Origin: JBOGEB01 sp050743125
GTDB lineage: Bacteria; Actinomycetota; Nitriliruptoria; Euzebyales; Egibacteraceae
Assembly (NCBI GenBank): GCA_050743125.1
Contig: JBOGEB010000155.1
Location: 1-10,793 of the forward strand
DNA: 10,793 nucleotides
Direction of reading: 5' to 3'
Every line of letters starts with the position of its first letter. The stretch's first letter is position 1. Under the pieces are notes generated by a model, which saw nothing but the letters and a program-made list of their open reading frames with translations, ran no database searches and was not told the DNA's origin. Position numbers and translations under genes: made by a program. Below, piece by piece: positions 1 through 7,533 of the stretch.

Positions 1-296
1 CGGGCCTCCCCCCGGGTCAGCCGCAGCCGCCGGGCCAGCAGGTCCGCGGTCGACCGCGCGCCCTCGGCCCGCCACGCCTGACGCGCGTCGACCTGCGCGA
101 CCCGCCGCAGCTTCTCTCCCGCCACGACCGTCTCCAGCCGGTGCAGCCGCTCGACCGACTCGGCCAACGTCGTGTCGTCGACCTGCCCGTCCAACGGCTG
201 AGCGCCCAGCACGGCGAGCGCGCGCTCGGCCAGGTCGAGCAGCGCGCTGCCGTCGAGGGTCTCGACTGCCGCACTCTGGACCTGTTTCGTACTCAT
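1..296 (-). CDS. DUF222 (13E12-type) protein, N-terminal part, cut by window edge
   Basis: The minus-strand ATG at 296-294 opens a frame of 98 complete codons that runs off the left edge. The protein begins MSTKQVQSAAVETL and continues into a charged helical region with LHRLETVVAGEKLRRVAQVD and then GARSTADLLARRLRLTRGEA. This matches the start of the DUF222 domain: a helical segment, then a Gly-x-Arg-Ser/Thr patch, then a Leu-Thr/Ser-Arg-x-Glu-Ala helix. In the family this domain usually precedes a C-terminal HNH nuclease domain, which would lie outside the window, so nuclease activity is inference only. Such genes are multicopy in many actinobacteria, and some mycobacterial 13E12 members belong to the SOS response. 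It is transcribed divergently from the ABC exporter. No strong Shine-Dalgarno is visible before the ATG, and a LexA-like palindrome overlaps the start. Confidence 0.8.
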   Translation of the reverse strand, partial: MSTKQVQSAAVETLDGSALLDLAERALAVLGAQPLDGQVDDTTLAESVERLHRLETVVAGEKLRRVAQVDARQAWRAEGARSTADLLARRLRLTRGEA

Positions 297-302
297 GTTC
301 GT
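287..302 (-). promoter_or_regulatory. LexA/SOS-box-like palindrome over the DUF222 start codon
   Basis: On the minus strand the sequence is ACGAACATGAGTACGA. The actinobacterial (mycobacterial-type) SOS box is TCGAAC-N4-GTTCGA, and 10 of the 12 defined positions match. The box overlaps the proposed ATG, so bound LexA could block initiation of transcription or translation. Known 13E12 family genes are LexA-regulated in Mycobacterium tuberculosis, which fits. Regulation here is inferred, not shown. Confidence 0.5.
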
Positions 303-566
303 AGTATGCCATGTGGCGGTACGGTTGGCAAGGGTTTGCGGAGAGATCTTTGTGTGTGTGGGTGGTGAGCGGAGTGGCTGCCTGGACAGGCTGGTGTCAG
401 CGCGGTGACGTGCGCCCGCACGGCCGGCGTCTCTGCCGGCGCCAAACATCGTGGAGCGTCGGAGCCTGGGGGCAGCAGACGCGACGACCGCCCGACACCA
501 CCCGACCGACACACGCCAAGAGCCGCAAAAGGCCGCGGTTCGTTGCGATGAGGGCACAATCGAGTC

Positions 567-2462
567 ATGAGCAGCGCGAACGGGGGTCAGCCGGAGAGCG
601 CGCAGTCCGATGGTGGGCCTGAGCGCAAGCCGGTCACGATCTACGACCTGCACAGCCCGGAGGCGCAGGTCCCGCTGCGGCGGCTTCCGGAGATGACCGC
701 GCAGGCGGTGCGGCTGGTCTGGGCCGCCGCGCCCGGCGAGCTGCTGATCGTCACCGGTCTCCAGGCGGTGTCCGGGCTCGGCCTGGTCGTTCCGATCCTC
801 GCCGGTCGCGACCTGCTGGCCACGGTCGCCGCGAACAGGCCCGGTGCGGCGTCGAGGGTTGTCCTGGAGGTCGCGATCGTCCTCATCGTCGGGCTCCTGG
901 TGGCGCTGGCGGGCGCGGTCGCCAACACGCGGGACGAGCTGCTGAGCGAGCGTGTCGCCCTGCACGCCGAGCAACGGATCCTCGACGTCACCTGCACCGT
1001 CGAGCTCGAGGCGTTCGAGACGCCCGCGTTCCACGATCGGCTGCAGCGCGCCTCCATGAGCGCCTCCTACCGCCCGTACCAGCTCGTCCGGGGGCTCGTT
1101 GCGCTCAGCAGCTCGGTGCTGGGGATCGCTGGCGTGTCGATAGCGCTCGTCGCGCTGCAGCCGCTGATCCTTCCCCTGACGCTGCTCGCCGCGGTCCCAC
1201 TCTGGATCGCTGGGGTCCGCAGGGGCCAGGTGTTCTTCAACTTCTTCTGCAGCCTGACCCCCGCCGAGCGCGAGCGCGGCTACCTGCTGAGCCTGCTCAC
1301 CGGCCGCGGCCACGCGAAGGAGGTGCGCGCCTTGGGGCTGGCCGGCTATCTGCGCGGTCGCTGGGAGCACCGCACCGACGAGCGCCTCGCCCAGCTACGG
1401 AGCATGGTGCGGACCCAACTCCGCATCACCCTGATCGCCGGCTTGGCGAGCGCGCTGGCCGTCGGCGCGGCCCTCGTGGGGCTGCTCGCGCTCGCGTTGT
1501 CGGGGCGCATGAGCCTGCCCGACACCAGCGCCACCGCTGCCGCGGTGCTCGTGCTCGGCTCGCGCCTACGGAGCGCGGCGTTCGGCGCCGACCTGCTGTT
1601 CCTGTCGGCGCCGTTCGTACAGGACCTCACGGCGTTCCTCGCCTCGACTGAGGCGCGGGAGCCGACGCCGGAGGGGCCGTCCCCGGCAGCCTTCGAGCGG
1701 CTCGTCGTCGAGGACGCGACCTTCACGTACCCGTCCGGGGACCGGCCAGCCCTGGAAGGCGTGTCCCTGGAGCTCCGTGCCGGCGAGGTCATCGCGCTGG
1801 TCGGTGAGAACGGGTCGGGCAAGACCACGCTCGCGAAGCTGCTCTGCCGGCTCTACCGGCCGCAGTCCGGGCGGATCCTGTGGGACGGAGTCGATGTGGC
1901 CGAGCTCGATCCGCACGAGCTGCGCCAGTCGGTCGCGGTGCTGTTCCAGGACTACTTCACGTACCTCATGTCGGCGGCGGACAACATCGCGGTCGGACAC
2001 TGCGAGCGGGCCACTGACCGGGCGGGCATCGTCGATGCGGCCGTCCAGGCCGGCGCTGACGAGTTCCTCACCGCGCTACCGGGCGGGTACGACTCGCTCC
2101 TGGGCCCGGAGTTCGAGGGCGGCACCGACTTGTCGGTCGGCCAATGGCAACGGGTCGCCCTGGCGCGCGCGTTCTTCCGCGACGCCCCGTTCGTGATCCT
2201 CGACGAGCCGACGGCCGCGCTGGACGCCCGCGCCGAGCACAAGCTGTTCGCCCACATCCGCACGCTCTTCGCCGGCCGCACTGTCCTGCTCATCTCGCAC
2301 CGCTTCTCCACGGTGCGCTCAGCCGACCGCATCTACGTCCTGGCCGACGGCCGCCTCGCCGAGCACGGCACCCACACCGAGCTGATGGCCCTTGGCGGCC
2401 ACTACGCCGAACTCTTCACCCTCCAGGCATCCTCCTACGTCGGGACTTGGACCAGACCTTGA
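567..2462 (+). CDS. ABC exporter, fused transmembrane and ATP-binding domains
   Basis: The product is a 631-residue half-transporter expected to dimerise in the membrane and export a substrate using ATP. After a hydrophilic N-terminus, hydrophobic segments lie near residues 58-82, 98-120, 176-197, 199-217, 287-312 and 323-347. The cytoplasmic KEVRALGL patch (251-258) is typical of this exporter group. The ATPase domain (about 378-631) is complete: Walker A GENGSGKTT 413-421, Q-loop Gln461, signature LSVGQWQ 522-528, Walker B VILDEP 543-548 with catalytic Glu547, and H-loop His578. The signature has Val in place of the first Gly of LSGGQ, a tolerated variant that is common with a following QWQ. 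The ATG at 567 is the first in the frame; a weak GAGGGC lies about 12 bases upstream. The gene stands alone, with no peptide or regulator gene beside it, so the substrate (drug, lipid or peptide) cannot be assigned. Confidence 0.93.
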   Translation: MSSANGGQPESAQSDGGPERKPVTIYDLHSPEAQVPLRRLPEMTAQAVRLVWAAAPGELLIVTGLQAVSGLGLVVPILAGRDLLATVAANRPGAASRVVLEVAIVLIVGLLVALAGAVANTRDELLSERVALHAEQRILDVTCTVELEAFETPAFHDRLQRASMSASYRPYQLVRGLVALSSSVLGIAGVSIALVALQPLILPLTLLAAVPLWIAGVRRGQVFFNFFCSLTPAERERGYLLSLLTGRGHAKEVRALGLAGYLRGRWEHRTDERLAQLRSMVRTQLRITLIAGLASALAVGAALVGLLALALSGRMSLPDTSATAAAVLVLGSRLRSAAFGADLLFLSAPFVQDLTAFLASTEAREPTPEGPSPAAFERLVVEDATFTYPSGDRPALEGVSLELRAGEVIALVGENGSGKTTLAKLLCRLYRPQSGRILWDGVDVAELDPHELRQSVAVLFQDYFTYLMSAADNIAVGHCERATDRAGIVDAAVQAGADEFLTALPGGYDSLLGPEFEGGTDLSVGQWQRVALARAFFRDAPFVILDEPTAALDARAEHKLFAHIRTLFAGRTVLLISHRFSTVRSADRIYVLADGRLAEHGTHTELMALGGHYAELFTLQASSYVGTWTRP

Positions 2463-2530
2463 ACGCGGGTTGGGCGGGAACGGTGGGAACGGTCAGCGTC
2501 GATCACACCGCGCGCGGCGCCTGGGCGGTT

Positions 2531-2552
2531 CCGCTGGTCATCAGCGGGTTTT
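2531..2552 (+). terminator. Possible intrinsic terminator after the ABC exporter
   Basis: CCGCTG (2531-2536) pairs perfectly with CAGCGG (2542-2547) around the loop GTCAT and is followed by GTTTT. The T tract is short, so termination strength is uncertain. A second hairpin, GCGGG-TTTT-CCCGC (2544-2557), shares bases with it, so only one can form at a time. Confidence 0.4.
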
Positions 2553-2652
2553 CCCGCGGTGAGACGCCCTGGTGAGCCTTCGTCGGCGCAGCCCCGGGCG
2601 GTTTCGACACATGACGAAAGGCATGATGGGGCCAGGCGTTGCGGTCGACCTC

Positions 2653-2658
2653 AAGAGG
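2653..2658 (+). promoter_or_regulatory. Ribosome binding site fixing the exchanger start at 2664
   Basis: AAGAGG lies 5 bases before the ATG at 2664. The open frame extends upstream to 2559, but that part is hydrophilic and has no such site, so 2664 is chosen. Confidence 0.7.
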
Positions 2659-2663
2659 TGCTG

Positions 2664-3611
2664 ATGGCGGGGTTTCTGCTGCTGCTCCTGGCTGGAGCCC
2701 TGCTGGTGGCAGGCGCCGAGATGTTCGCTGAGAACGCGGCCCGGGCCGGGCGCCAGCTCGGCGTCAGCGTGCTCGCTGTCGGCCTGCTGCTCGCTGGCGC
2801 CGAGCCCGAGGAGCTGTTCACCGCTGTGCTGGCCGCGGTCCGGGGCCGGACGGCGATCTCGGTCGGTGACGCGCTCGGCGCGAACGTCACCATGCTCAGC
2901 GCCGTTGTGGGGGCCGCTGCGCTGCTCCGTGGCGTCCCCGTCGGCGGTCGCGTGAGCCGGTATCTGCTCGGCGCCACCCTGAGCAGCGTCGTGGCCGCGT
3001 TGACGACACTGAACGCAACGGTGACCCGTTGGGAGGGCGGCGGGCTGCTCGTGCTCTACGTGGCCCTCGTCGGCATGGTGTGGAGGCTGGAGCAGGCTCC
3101 ACCAGCCGTCGGCGAGCTCGCCGAGTTGGAGGAGGAAGTAGCCGATCAGGCAGACGCGCCGCGCGCGCATCGTGGGACGGCCCGTGGGCTGCTGCTCGCC
3201 CTCGTGGGGATCGGGGTCATGGCCGCGGGTGGGTGGGCCGCTGTCGAGGGCGCTGTTCGCGTGGTCGCCACCCTTGGTGTGGCCGACGGCGCGGTGGGCG
3301 CCACGTTCGTCGCGTTGGCCACAACGGCAGAGCTGTTCGCGCTGGTCTGGTCGGCGGCGCGGCGCGACGTCGAGGAGCTGGCCGTCGCCGGAATCGTCGG
3401 CTCGGCCGTCTACAACGCCACCGTCACCCTCGGCGCCCCGGCGCTCATCCGGCCGTTGGACGCCAGCGACCTTCGTGTGGTCGCATGGGTGGCTGCCGGT
3501 CTGCCGCTGCTCGTCCTCGGATTGGGCGGTCGCCGACGGCGAGTGCCTCGCATCACGGGCCTGGCGCTCCTGGCCGGATACGCCGCCTACGTTGCCTTCC
3601 TGTTGACCTAG
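2664..3611 (+). CDS. Na+/Ca2+ exchanger-superfamily (CaCA) antiporter, divergent
   Basis: The product is a 315-residue inner-membrane protein made of two homologous halves joined by an acidic cytoplasmic loop (about 141-173, rich in Glu and Asp), as in bacterial YrbG-like exchangers. The first alpha-repeat (about 40-83) holds AGAEPEELFTAV and GDALGANVTM. The second (about 212-257) holds ALATTAELFALV and GIVGSAVYNATVTLG. The key acidic residues of the transport site are kept as Glu49 and Glu223. The usual neighbours are altered: the GTSLPE stretch is AGAEPE in the first repeat and LATTAE in the second, and GSNIFN becomes GANVTM and GSAVYN. The family exchanges Ca2+ for Na+ or H+, but the ion here is uncertain. 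The length is normal for the family. The start is set by AAGAGG 5 bases upstream of 2664. Confidence 0.85.
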   Translation: MAGFLLLLLAGALLVAGAEMFAENAARAGRQLGVSVLAVGLLLAGAEPEELFTAVLAAVRGRTAISVGDALGANVTMLSAVVGAAALLRGVPVGGRVSRYLLGATLSSVVAALTTLNATVTRWEGGGLLVLYVALVGMVWRLEQAPPAVGELAELEEEVADQADAPRAHRGTARGLLLALVGIGVMAAGGWAAVEGAVRVVATLGVADGAVGATFVALATTAELFALVWSAARRDVEELAVAGIVGSAVYNATVTLGAPALIRPLDASDLRVVAWVAAGLPLLVLGLGGRRRRVPRITGLALLAGYAAYVAFLLT

Positions 3612-3628
3612 TGGTCCGCCGGGGCCAC
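3611..3628 (+). terminator. Hairpin at the exchanger stop codon
   Basis: GTGGTCC (3611-3617) pairs with GGGCCAC (3622-3628), with one T-G wobble, around the 4-base loop GCCG. It begins at the last base of the stop codon and lies in the 62-base gap between convergent genes. There is no T tract, so it is a candidate hairpin-type terminator only. Confidence 0.35.
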
Positions 3629-3648
3629 CAGCCGAACGCGGTTGTCGG

Positions 3649-3668
3649 CAGGCTGACCGGCGAGCCTG
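3649..3668 (-). terminator. Hairpin downstream of the O-methyltransferase
   Basis: CAGGCT (3649-3654) pairs with AGCCTG (3663-3668) around an 8-base spacer, 5 bases beyond the stop codon of the minus-strand methyltransferase gene. There is no T tract. It may end transcription arriving from the right. Confidence 0.3.
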
Positions 3669-3673
3669 ACACG

Positions 3674-4336
3674 CTACTCGCGTTGGATGACGGTCAGCCC
3701 GTCCCAGACCGGCAACAGCACGACGCGAGTACGGGGATCCGCAGCCGCCCGGTCATTGAACTCGCGCAGCGCAGCGGTGTCCTCGTCGTCGGCTGCAGGG
3801 TCCAAGACACGTCCTGACCACAGCGTGTTGTCGACCAGTATGAGACCGCCGGAACGCAGCCGGGGCACGAGCTCGTCGTAGTAGGCGAGGTAGCCGGGCT
3901 TGTCGGCGTCGATGAACGCCAGGTCGAACTGCTCGGTGGCCGGCAGCGAGCGCAGCGTATCCAGAGCCGGGCCAAGCCGTAGCTCGATGCGGTCGGCGAC
4001 CCCAGCGCGGATCCAGTGCTCCCGTGCGATGGCCGTCCATTCCTCGCTGACGTCGCAGCACAGCAGCCGCCCGTCCGGACCGAGCCCGCGGGCCAGGGCG
4101 ATCGCCGAGTAGCCCGTGAACGTGCCCAGCTCGATCGCTCGTTTCGCCCCCATTGCGCGGGCCAGCATCTCCATGAACTCGGCTTGGTCGTGGCCGATCT
4201 GCATCGGGGCTGACCGCCCTGTGCGCTGTGCCGTGACCGCGGCAAGCTCACGCTGGGCCTGGCTGGGGTGGCTGGAGTGCTCCAGGGCGTACGCGGCGAT
4301 GGCGGCATCGACGAGGCGGGCACGGATTGTGGTCAT
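3674..4336 (-). CDS. SAM-dependent O-methyltransferase (cation-dependent, COMT/CCoAOMT type)
   Basis: The 220-residue product should transfer a methyl group from S-adenosylmethionine to a hydroxyl of a small, probably catechol-like or phenolic, acceptor. The SAM-binding motif I is IELGTFTGYSAIALA (68-82). The metal and catalytic region has FIDADK (141-146) with Asp143 and LVDNTLWSG (167-175) with Asp169 and Asn170, which correspond to the Mg2+ ligands of catechol O-methyltransferase. The length is typical of bacterial members. I chose the ATG at 4336 because AAAGG lies 8 bases before it and the conserved helices begin soon after. An upstream ATG at 4396 would add 20 residues (MTHFAACWQR...) and cannot be ruled out. 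The gene follows ltaE on the same strand with an 83-base gap (23 with the longer start), so the two are probably co-transcribed. The acceptor substrate is unknown. Confidence 0.9.
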   Translation of the reverse strand: MTTIRARLVDAAIAAYALEHSSHPSQAQRELAAVTAQRTGRSAPMQIGHDQAEFMEMLARAMGAKRAIELGTFTGYSAIALARGLGPDGRLLCCDVSEEWTAIAREHWIRAGVADRIELRLGPALDTLRSLPATEQFDLAFIDADKPGYLAYYDELVPRLRSGGLILVDNTLWSGRVLDPAADDEDTAALREFNDRAAADPRTRVVLLPVWDGLTVIQRE

Positions 4337-4419
4337 CGCGGTGCCTTTCGGCAGTCGGCTCGCGTGGCGCTGCCAGCATGCCGCGAAATGGGTCATGAGT
4401 CTTCGCCTGGGTCACGCGC

Positions 4420-5451
<1,032 letters not shown>

Positions 5452-5494
5452 CGCACACCTCCGCGTATGGTGCATGCTGGGTGAAACACGGCGC

Positions 5495-5500
5495 GGAGGG
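5495..5500 (+). promoter_or_regulatory. Ribosome binding site of the broken lipoprotein gene
   Basis: GGAGGG lies 5 bases before the ATG at 5506. It marks that ATG as the true start even though its frame is not the frame of the main domain. A GTG at 5481 is in frame with the domain but would give a hydrophilic N-terminus and no signal peptide. Confidence 0.65.
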
Positions 5501-5505
5501 CAGAG

Positions 5506-6036
5506 ATGACGCGAAGCAACCTGATCCTTTGCCTGCGCTGGGCGCGCTGGCGCTCGGTGGCTGCGGGCGCCCGAACAGATCAGCAGCCGGCCAGGTCGCA
5601 ACGGTCACGGAGACGGTCACCGTTACCGAAACCGCAGCGCCGGCGCCCTCACCCCGGCCGGCCAGCGAGCCGCCCAAAGCCCAGCTCGAGGACGGCCGCC
5701 ACTTCGGCCTCGTCAAGCGCGTGGATGTCAAAGCGCCCTCCCTGACGTTCGACCTCGCCTACTTCCTCACGGGAGCCGAGGCCGACAAGGCCGCGCGGGA
5801 GCACGGCGTCATCGGCCCGAGCGAGCACATCGACCTCTTCATCGTCAACGACAACCCGAGGCTGTGCACGCTCCCCGTCCACCGCGGCGTCGGGGTCCGG
5901 TGCTCAAGGGCGGCAGCGCGACGCTGAAGGGCGCCACGCTCGAGTCGCTCGCGTCGTCCCTGCCGCAGTCCAAGGCTTCTGGGTCAAGGTGGAGGGCGGC
6001 AAGGTCATCGACCTCGAGGAGCAGTACACGCCGTAG
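5506..6036 (+). pseudogene. Secreted lipoprotein, hypothetical family, broken by three frame changes
   Basis: No single frame covers this gene, but four segments join into one sensible protein of about 177 residues if one G is restored at each of three places. The first is after 5535 (CTG-CG), giving the lipoprotein signal MTRSNLILCLALGALALGGC with the lipidated Cys at codon 5562. The second is at 5899-5900, joining LCTLPVHRGVGVR to VLKGGSATLKG. The third is at 5974-5975, joining LASSLPQSK to GFWVKVEGGKVIDLEEQY and the TAG at 6034. After the signal comes a Thr/Val/Glu and Ala/Pro-rich linker, then a domain with LTFDLAYFLTG, FIVNDNPRL and a C-terminal strand pair. This looks like a family of small actinobacterial extracytoplasmic proteins of unknown function. 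All three changes have the same sign, so assembly error is as likely as real decay. Confidence 0.75.
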
Positions 6037-6038
6037 CC

Positions 6039-6052
6039 CTGTCGGGCGACAG
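6039..6052 (+). terminator. Small hairpin just after the lipoprotein stop
   Basis: CTGTC (6039-6043) pairs with GACAG (6048-6052) around GGGC, starting 3 bases after the TAG that ends the reconstructed lipoprotein. There is no T tract, so this is a weak candidate. Confidence 0.25.
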
Positions 6053-6246
6053 CGCGACGAGCGCGCGCATCTGAAGGGTGTGGAAGCGAGCAGCGAACCA
6101 CGACCCGGTGCAGTACCCACCTTGACCGCCCCGCTGCACGCGACATGACGTCACATCGGTGGTACGGGCGGTCAGGTCAGGCGAGATCACGGTGTGAGCG
6201 TTATTCCGGCTGAATGTCTGCCTGAGTTTGGTGTGGAGCAGCATGG

Positions 6247-6286
6247 CGAGACGGCCTGGGGGCAGGGGGCATCCCGGGCCGTCTCG
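6247..6286. terminator. Strong 14-bp hairpin between convergent genes
   Basis: CGAGACGGCCTGGG (6247-6260) pairs with CCCGGGCCGTCTCG (6273-6286); 13 pairs are Watson-Crick and one is T-G. The 12-base loop is purine-rich. It sits between a rightward and a leftward gene, where a bidirectional terminator is expected. No T tract follows on either strand. Confidence 0.45.
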
Positions 6287-6359
6287 TGTTCAGGCCAGAC
6301 CGGTGGAGCTCCGGTCGGCCCCTATCGACGTGAGGCTGCTTCGTTCACACGCGTGAGCG

Positions 6360-6650
6360 TCACCCTTCACCCCCGAGGAGCAGGAGCCGCTCGACCTCCT
6401 CCTCGACGTGGGCCATCCGCGCCAGCTCCCGGGCCAGCTCGCCAGCCTGCGGGCCGCCGACCGCCGGAGAGACGGCAGCCCGAGCGATCAGCCGGGCAGC
6501 GTCGCCGATGGTCTGCCGATAGGTGGCGAACATCTCGACCACCTCGCGCAGCTCGGCGACGATCTCCCCGCACAACGCTTCGACCTCGCCAAGCGACTCG
6601 GAACCGGGCTCCTGCCGGGTAACGACGGTCTTGTCGTCGTCACAGATCAT
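6360..6650 (-). CDS. Small hypothetical helical protein, 96 residues
   Basis: I do not recognise this family. The minus-strand frame from ATG 6650 has strongly G/C-biased third positions, which supports real coding. The protein starts MICDDDKTVVTRQEPGSE and then looks almost wholly alpha-helical and acidic: EIVAELREVVEMFATYRQTI (about 29-48), a short Gly/Pro break at about 65-68, and a second amphipathic helix ELARELARMAHVEEEVERLL (71-90). Heptad-like spacing suggests a coiled coil or helical hairpin and protein-protein binding. There is no signal peptide or membrane segment. The ribosome binding site is poor. It lies 90 bases downstream of the next minus-strand gene and may be in the same transcript. 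Small acidic helical proteins are common on integrated actinobacterial elements, but that link is inference. Confidence 0.6.
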   Translation of the reverse strand: MICDDDKTVVTRQEPGSESLGEVEALCGEIVAELREVVEMFATYRQTIGDAARLIARAAVSPAVGGPQAGELARELARMAHVEEEVERLLLLGGEG

Positions 6651-6740
6651 CGGTCGATCACCGTCCAGACCAAAGGGGGAGGATTGGCGCCCGGAAGAGG
6701 ACTGGGGTTGTCCCGCTCCCTCCCGCCGTCTGTGGGACGT

Positions 6741-7103
6741 CTATTCCGGTTTCCATACCGCCGTAGGCTCCTTTACGAGATCACCCTCGAAGGCGACCTG
6801 GTAGCGATCCTGGCAGCCTTCGCAACGCACGTTTCGAGCGCCGGTGGAGAAGAACATCCGCGACCGCTCGACCTGCTCTTGACAGCATGGAGTCCGCAAC
6901 GTCATCGTGACGAATCCTTTGTCGAAGACCACCGCCGTGCGGCGAGGCCACCGCTTGCCCGCGCGGTTCACTGTCGTGGCCTCCAAGCACTCATCGTCGC
7001 GTCCAGCCTGCGACCGCGCCATACGCCACCCTCCGATTGTCACGTCGTGCCGAGCGGCGCAGCTCAGGCACTGCCTTTGCTCGCTGCGCCTGATCCAACG
7101 CAT
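6741..7103 (-). CDS. Small Cys-containing hypothetical protein, possible zinc-binding
   Basis: I do not recognise this gene. From ATG 7103 it encodes 120 residues with Cys pairs in two places: CLSC near residue 12, and TPCC followed 27-30 residues later by CEGC in the last third (FFSTGARNVRCEGCQDRYQV). The second set resembles a treble-clef or zinc-ribbon site. Third positions between 7103 and 6906 are about 80 percent G or C by my count, and about 70 percent from there to the stop, which supports coding over the full length. The start is uncertain. A TTG at 7154 is possible. An ATG at 6905 preceded by AAAGGA would give a 54-residue protein holding only the C-terminal Cys set. It is followed by the helical gene at 6360-6650. 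Confidence 0.5.
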   Translation of the reverse strand: MRWIRRSEQRQCLSCAARHDVTIGGWRMARSQAGRDDECLEATTVNRAGKRWPRRTAVVFDKGFVTMTLRTPCCQEQVERSRMFFSTGARNVRCEGCQDRYQVAFEGDLVKEPTAVWKPE

Positions 7104-7138
7104 GATCGCTTTTTCCCGATCGGAAGAGCAGCTCGGGA

Positions 7139-7300
7139 TCACAGGCCCTTGCAACCGAATGAGAGATTATCTTCGGCACCGCCGAATCGTTTGCGCGAAT
7201 CGCACAAATAAGCTCCGTCTCCTTCGCGCCAACCAATGACGTAACAGTTTTCTCCACACCGAGTGATATTGGAACAGCGCGGCGGACATAGGAGCATCAT
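7139..7300 (-). CDS. Possible Cys-rich miniprotein, 53 residues
   Basis: This small frame begins with two adjacent ATG codons (7300, 7297) and encodes six cysteines at residues 5, 9, 15, 19, 33 and 50, including CPPRCSNITRCGENC. The spacing C-x3-C-x5-C-x3-C could bind a metal, but I know no matching family. Third-position GC is only about half, unlike all neighbours, so it is either recently acquired DNA or a chance frame in an AT-richer patch. GAGGGTGG lies upstream at a rather long distance of 7-11 bases. It would be the first gene of the minus-strand group and divergent from the helix-turn-helix gene. Confidence 0.3.
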   Translation of the reverse strand: MMLLCPPRCSNITRCGENCYVIGWREGDGAYLCDSRKRFGGAEDNLSFGCKGL

Positions 7301-7402
7301 GTCCGAACCACCCTCGTGAAGCACGACTGTCCATCCAGAAGACCGAGCGTTCCGGTTCGCACCCTGCGCTGAGCATGTGGCAGACTCCCCGTCAGGGGGG
7401 GA

Positions 7403-7420
7403 CAGGAGACTAGCCTCCTG
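7403..7420. promoter_or_regulatory. Inverted repeat in the divergent control region
   Basis: CAGGAG (7403-7408) and CTCCTG (7415-7420) form a perfect 6-bp dyad with a 6-base spacer, upstream of the regulator gene. Its AGGAG core resembles the inner arm of the larger palindrome at 7461-7500, so it may be a further binding site of the same protein. Confidence 0.35.
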
Positions 7421-7460
7421 CGCCATGTCGTCGAGGGGAAGTAGACGCCTTCAGAGGCTG

Positions 7461-7500
7461 TGTAGGCCAGGTAGGAGACAGACTCCTACATTTGCCTACA
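7461..7500. promoter_or_regulatory. Nested palindrome, likely operator of the helix-turn-helix gene
   Basis: The outer arms TGTAGGC (7461-7467) and GCCTACA (7494-7500) are a perfect 7-bp dyad. The inner arms GTAGGAG (7471-7477) and CTCCTAC (7483-7489) are another perfect 7-bp dyad with loop ACAGA. The block therefore has four GTAGG half-sites, two in each direction, spaced 9-10 bases apart, about one helical turn. It ends 45 bases before the proposed start of the XRE-type regulator at 7546, which suggests autoregulation by two dimers. As RNA it could also form a stable hairpin. Confidence 0.55.
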
Positions 7501-7509
7501 TCAGCAAAT
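7490..7509. promoter_or_regulatory. Second dyad overlapping the operator
   Basis: ATTTGC (7490-7495) and GCAAAT (7504-7509) form a perfect 6-bp inverted repeat with an 8-base spacer. It overlaps the right outer arm of the nested palindrome, so occupancy of the two would be exclusive. It is relatively AT-rich and may also include promoter elements. Confidence 0.3.
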
Positions 7510-7533
7510 CGGCAGTAAGCCGGCAAACTACGC

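Larger units (their letters stand above)
6037..6359. other. Gap of 323 bases without a gene, with hairpins
   Basis: This stretch separates the rightward lipoprotein gene from leftward small genes. I see no coding frame with a ribosome binding site and high third-position GC. It holds a short hairpin after the stop codon and one strong hairpin at 6247-6286. It may mark the left limit of the accessory stretch that follows, but no flanking direct repeat or tRNA supports an attachment site. Confidence 0.5.

Noticed and set aside
5481..5927. Lipoprotein read from GTG 5481 as one uninterrupted gene
   Set aside because: It would have a hydrophilic N-terminus, no signal for its own lipobox, and would lose the family-like C-terminus, while GGAGGG points to ATG 5506.
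6408..7211. 267-codon rightward frame over the small minus-strand genes
   Set aside because: No ribosome binding site or domain, and base bias favours the minus-strand frames over most of its length.
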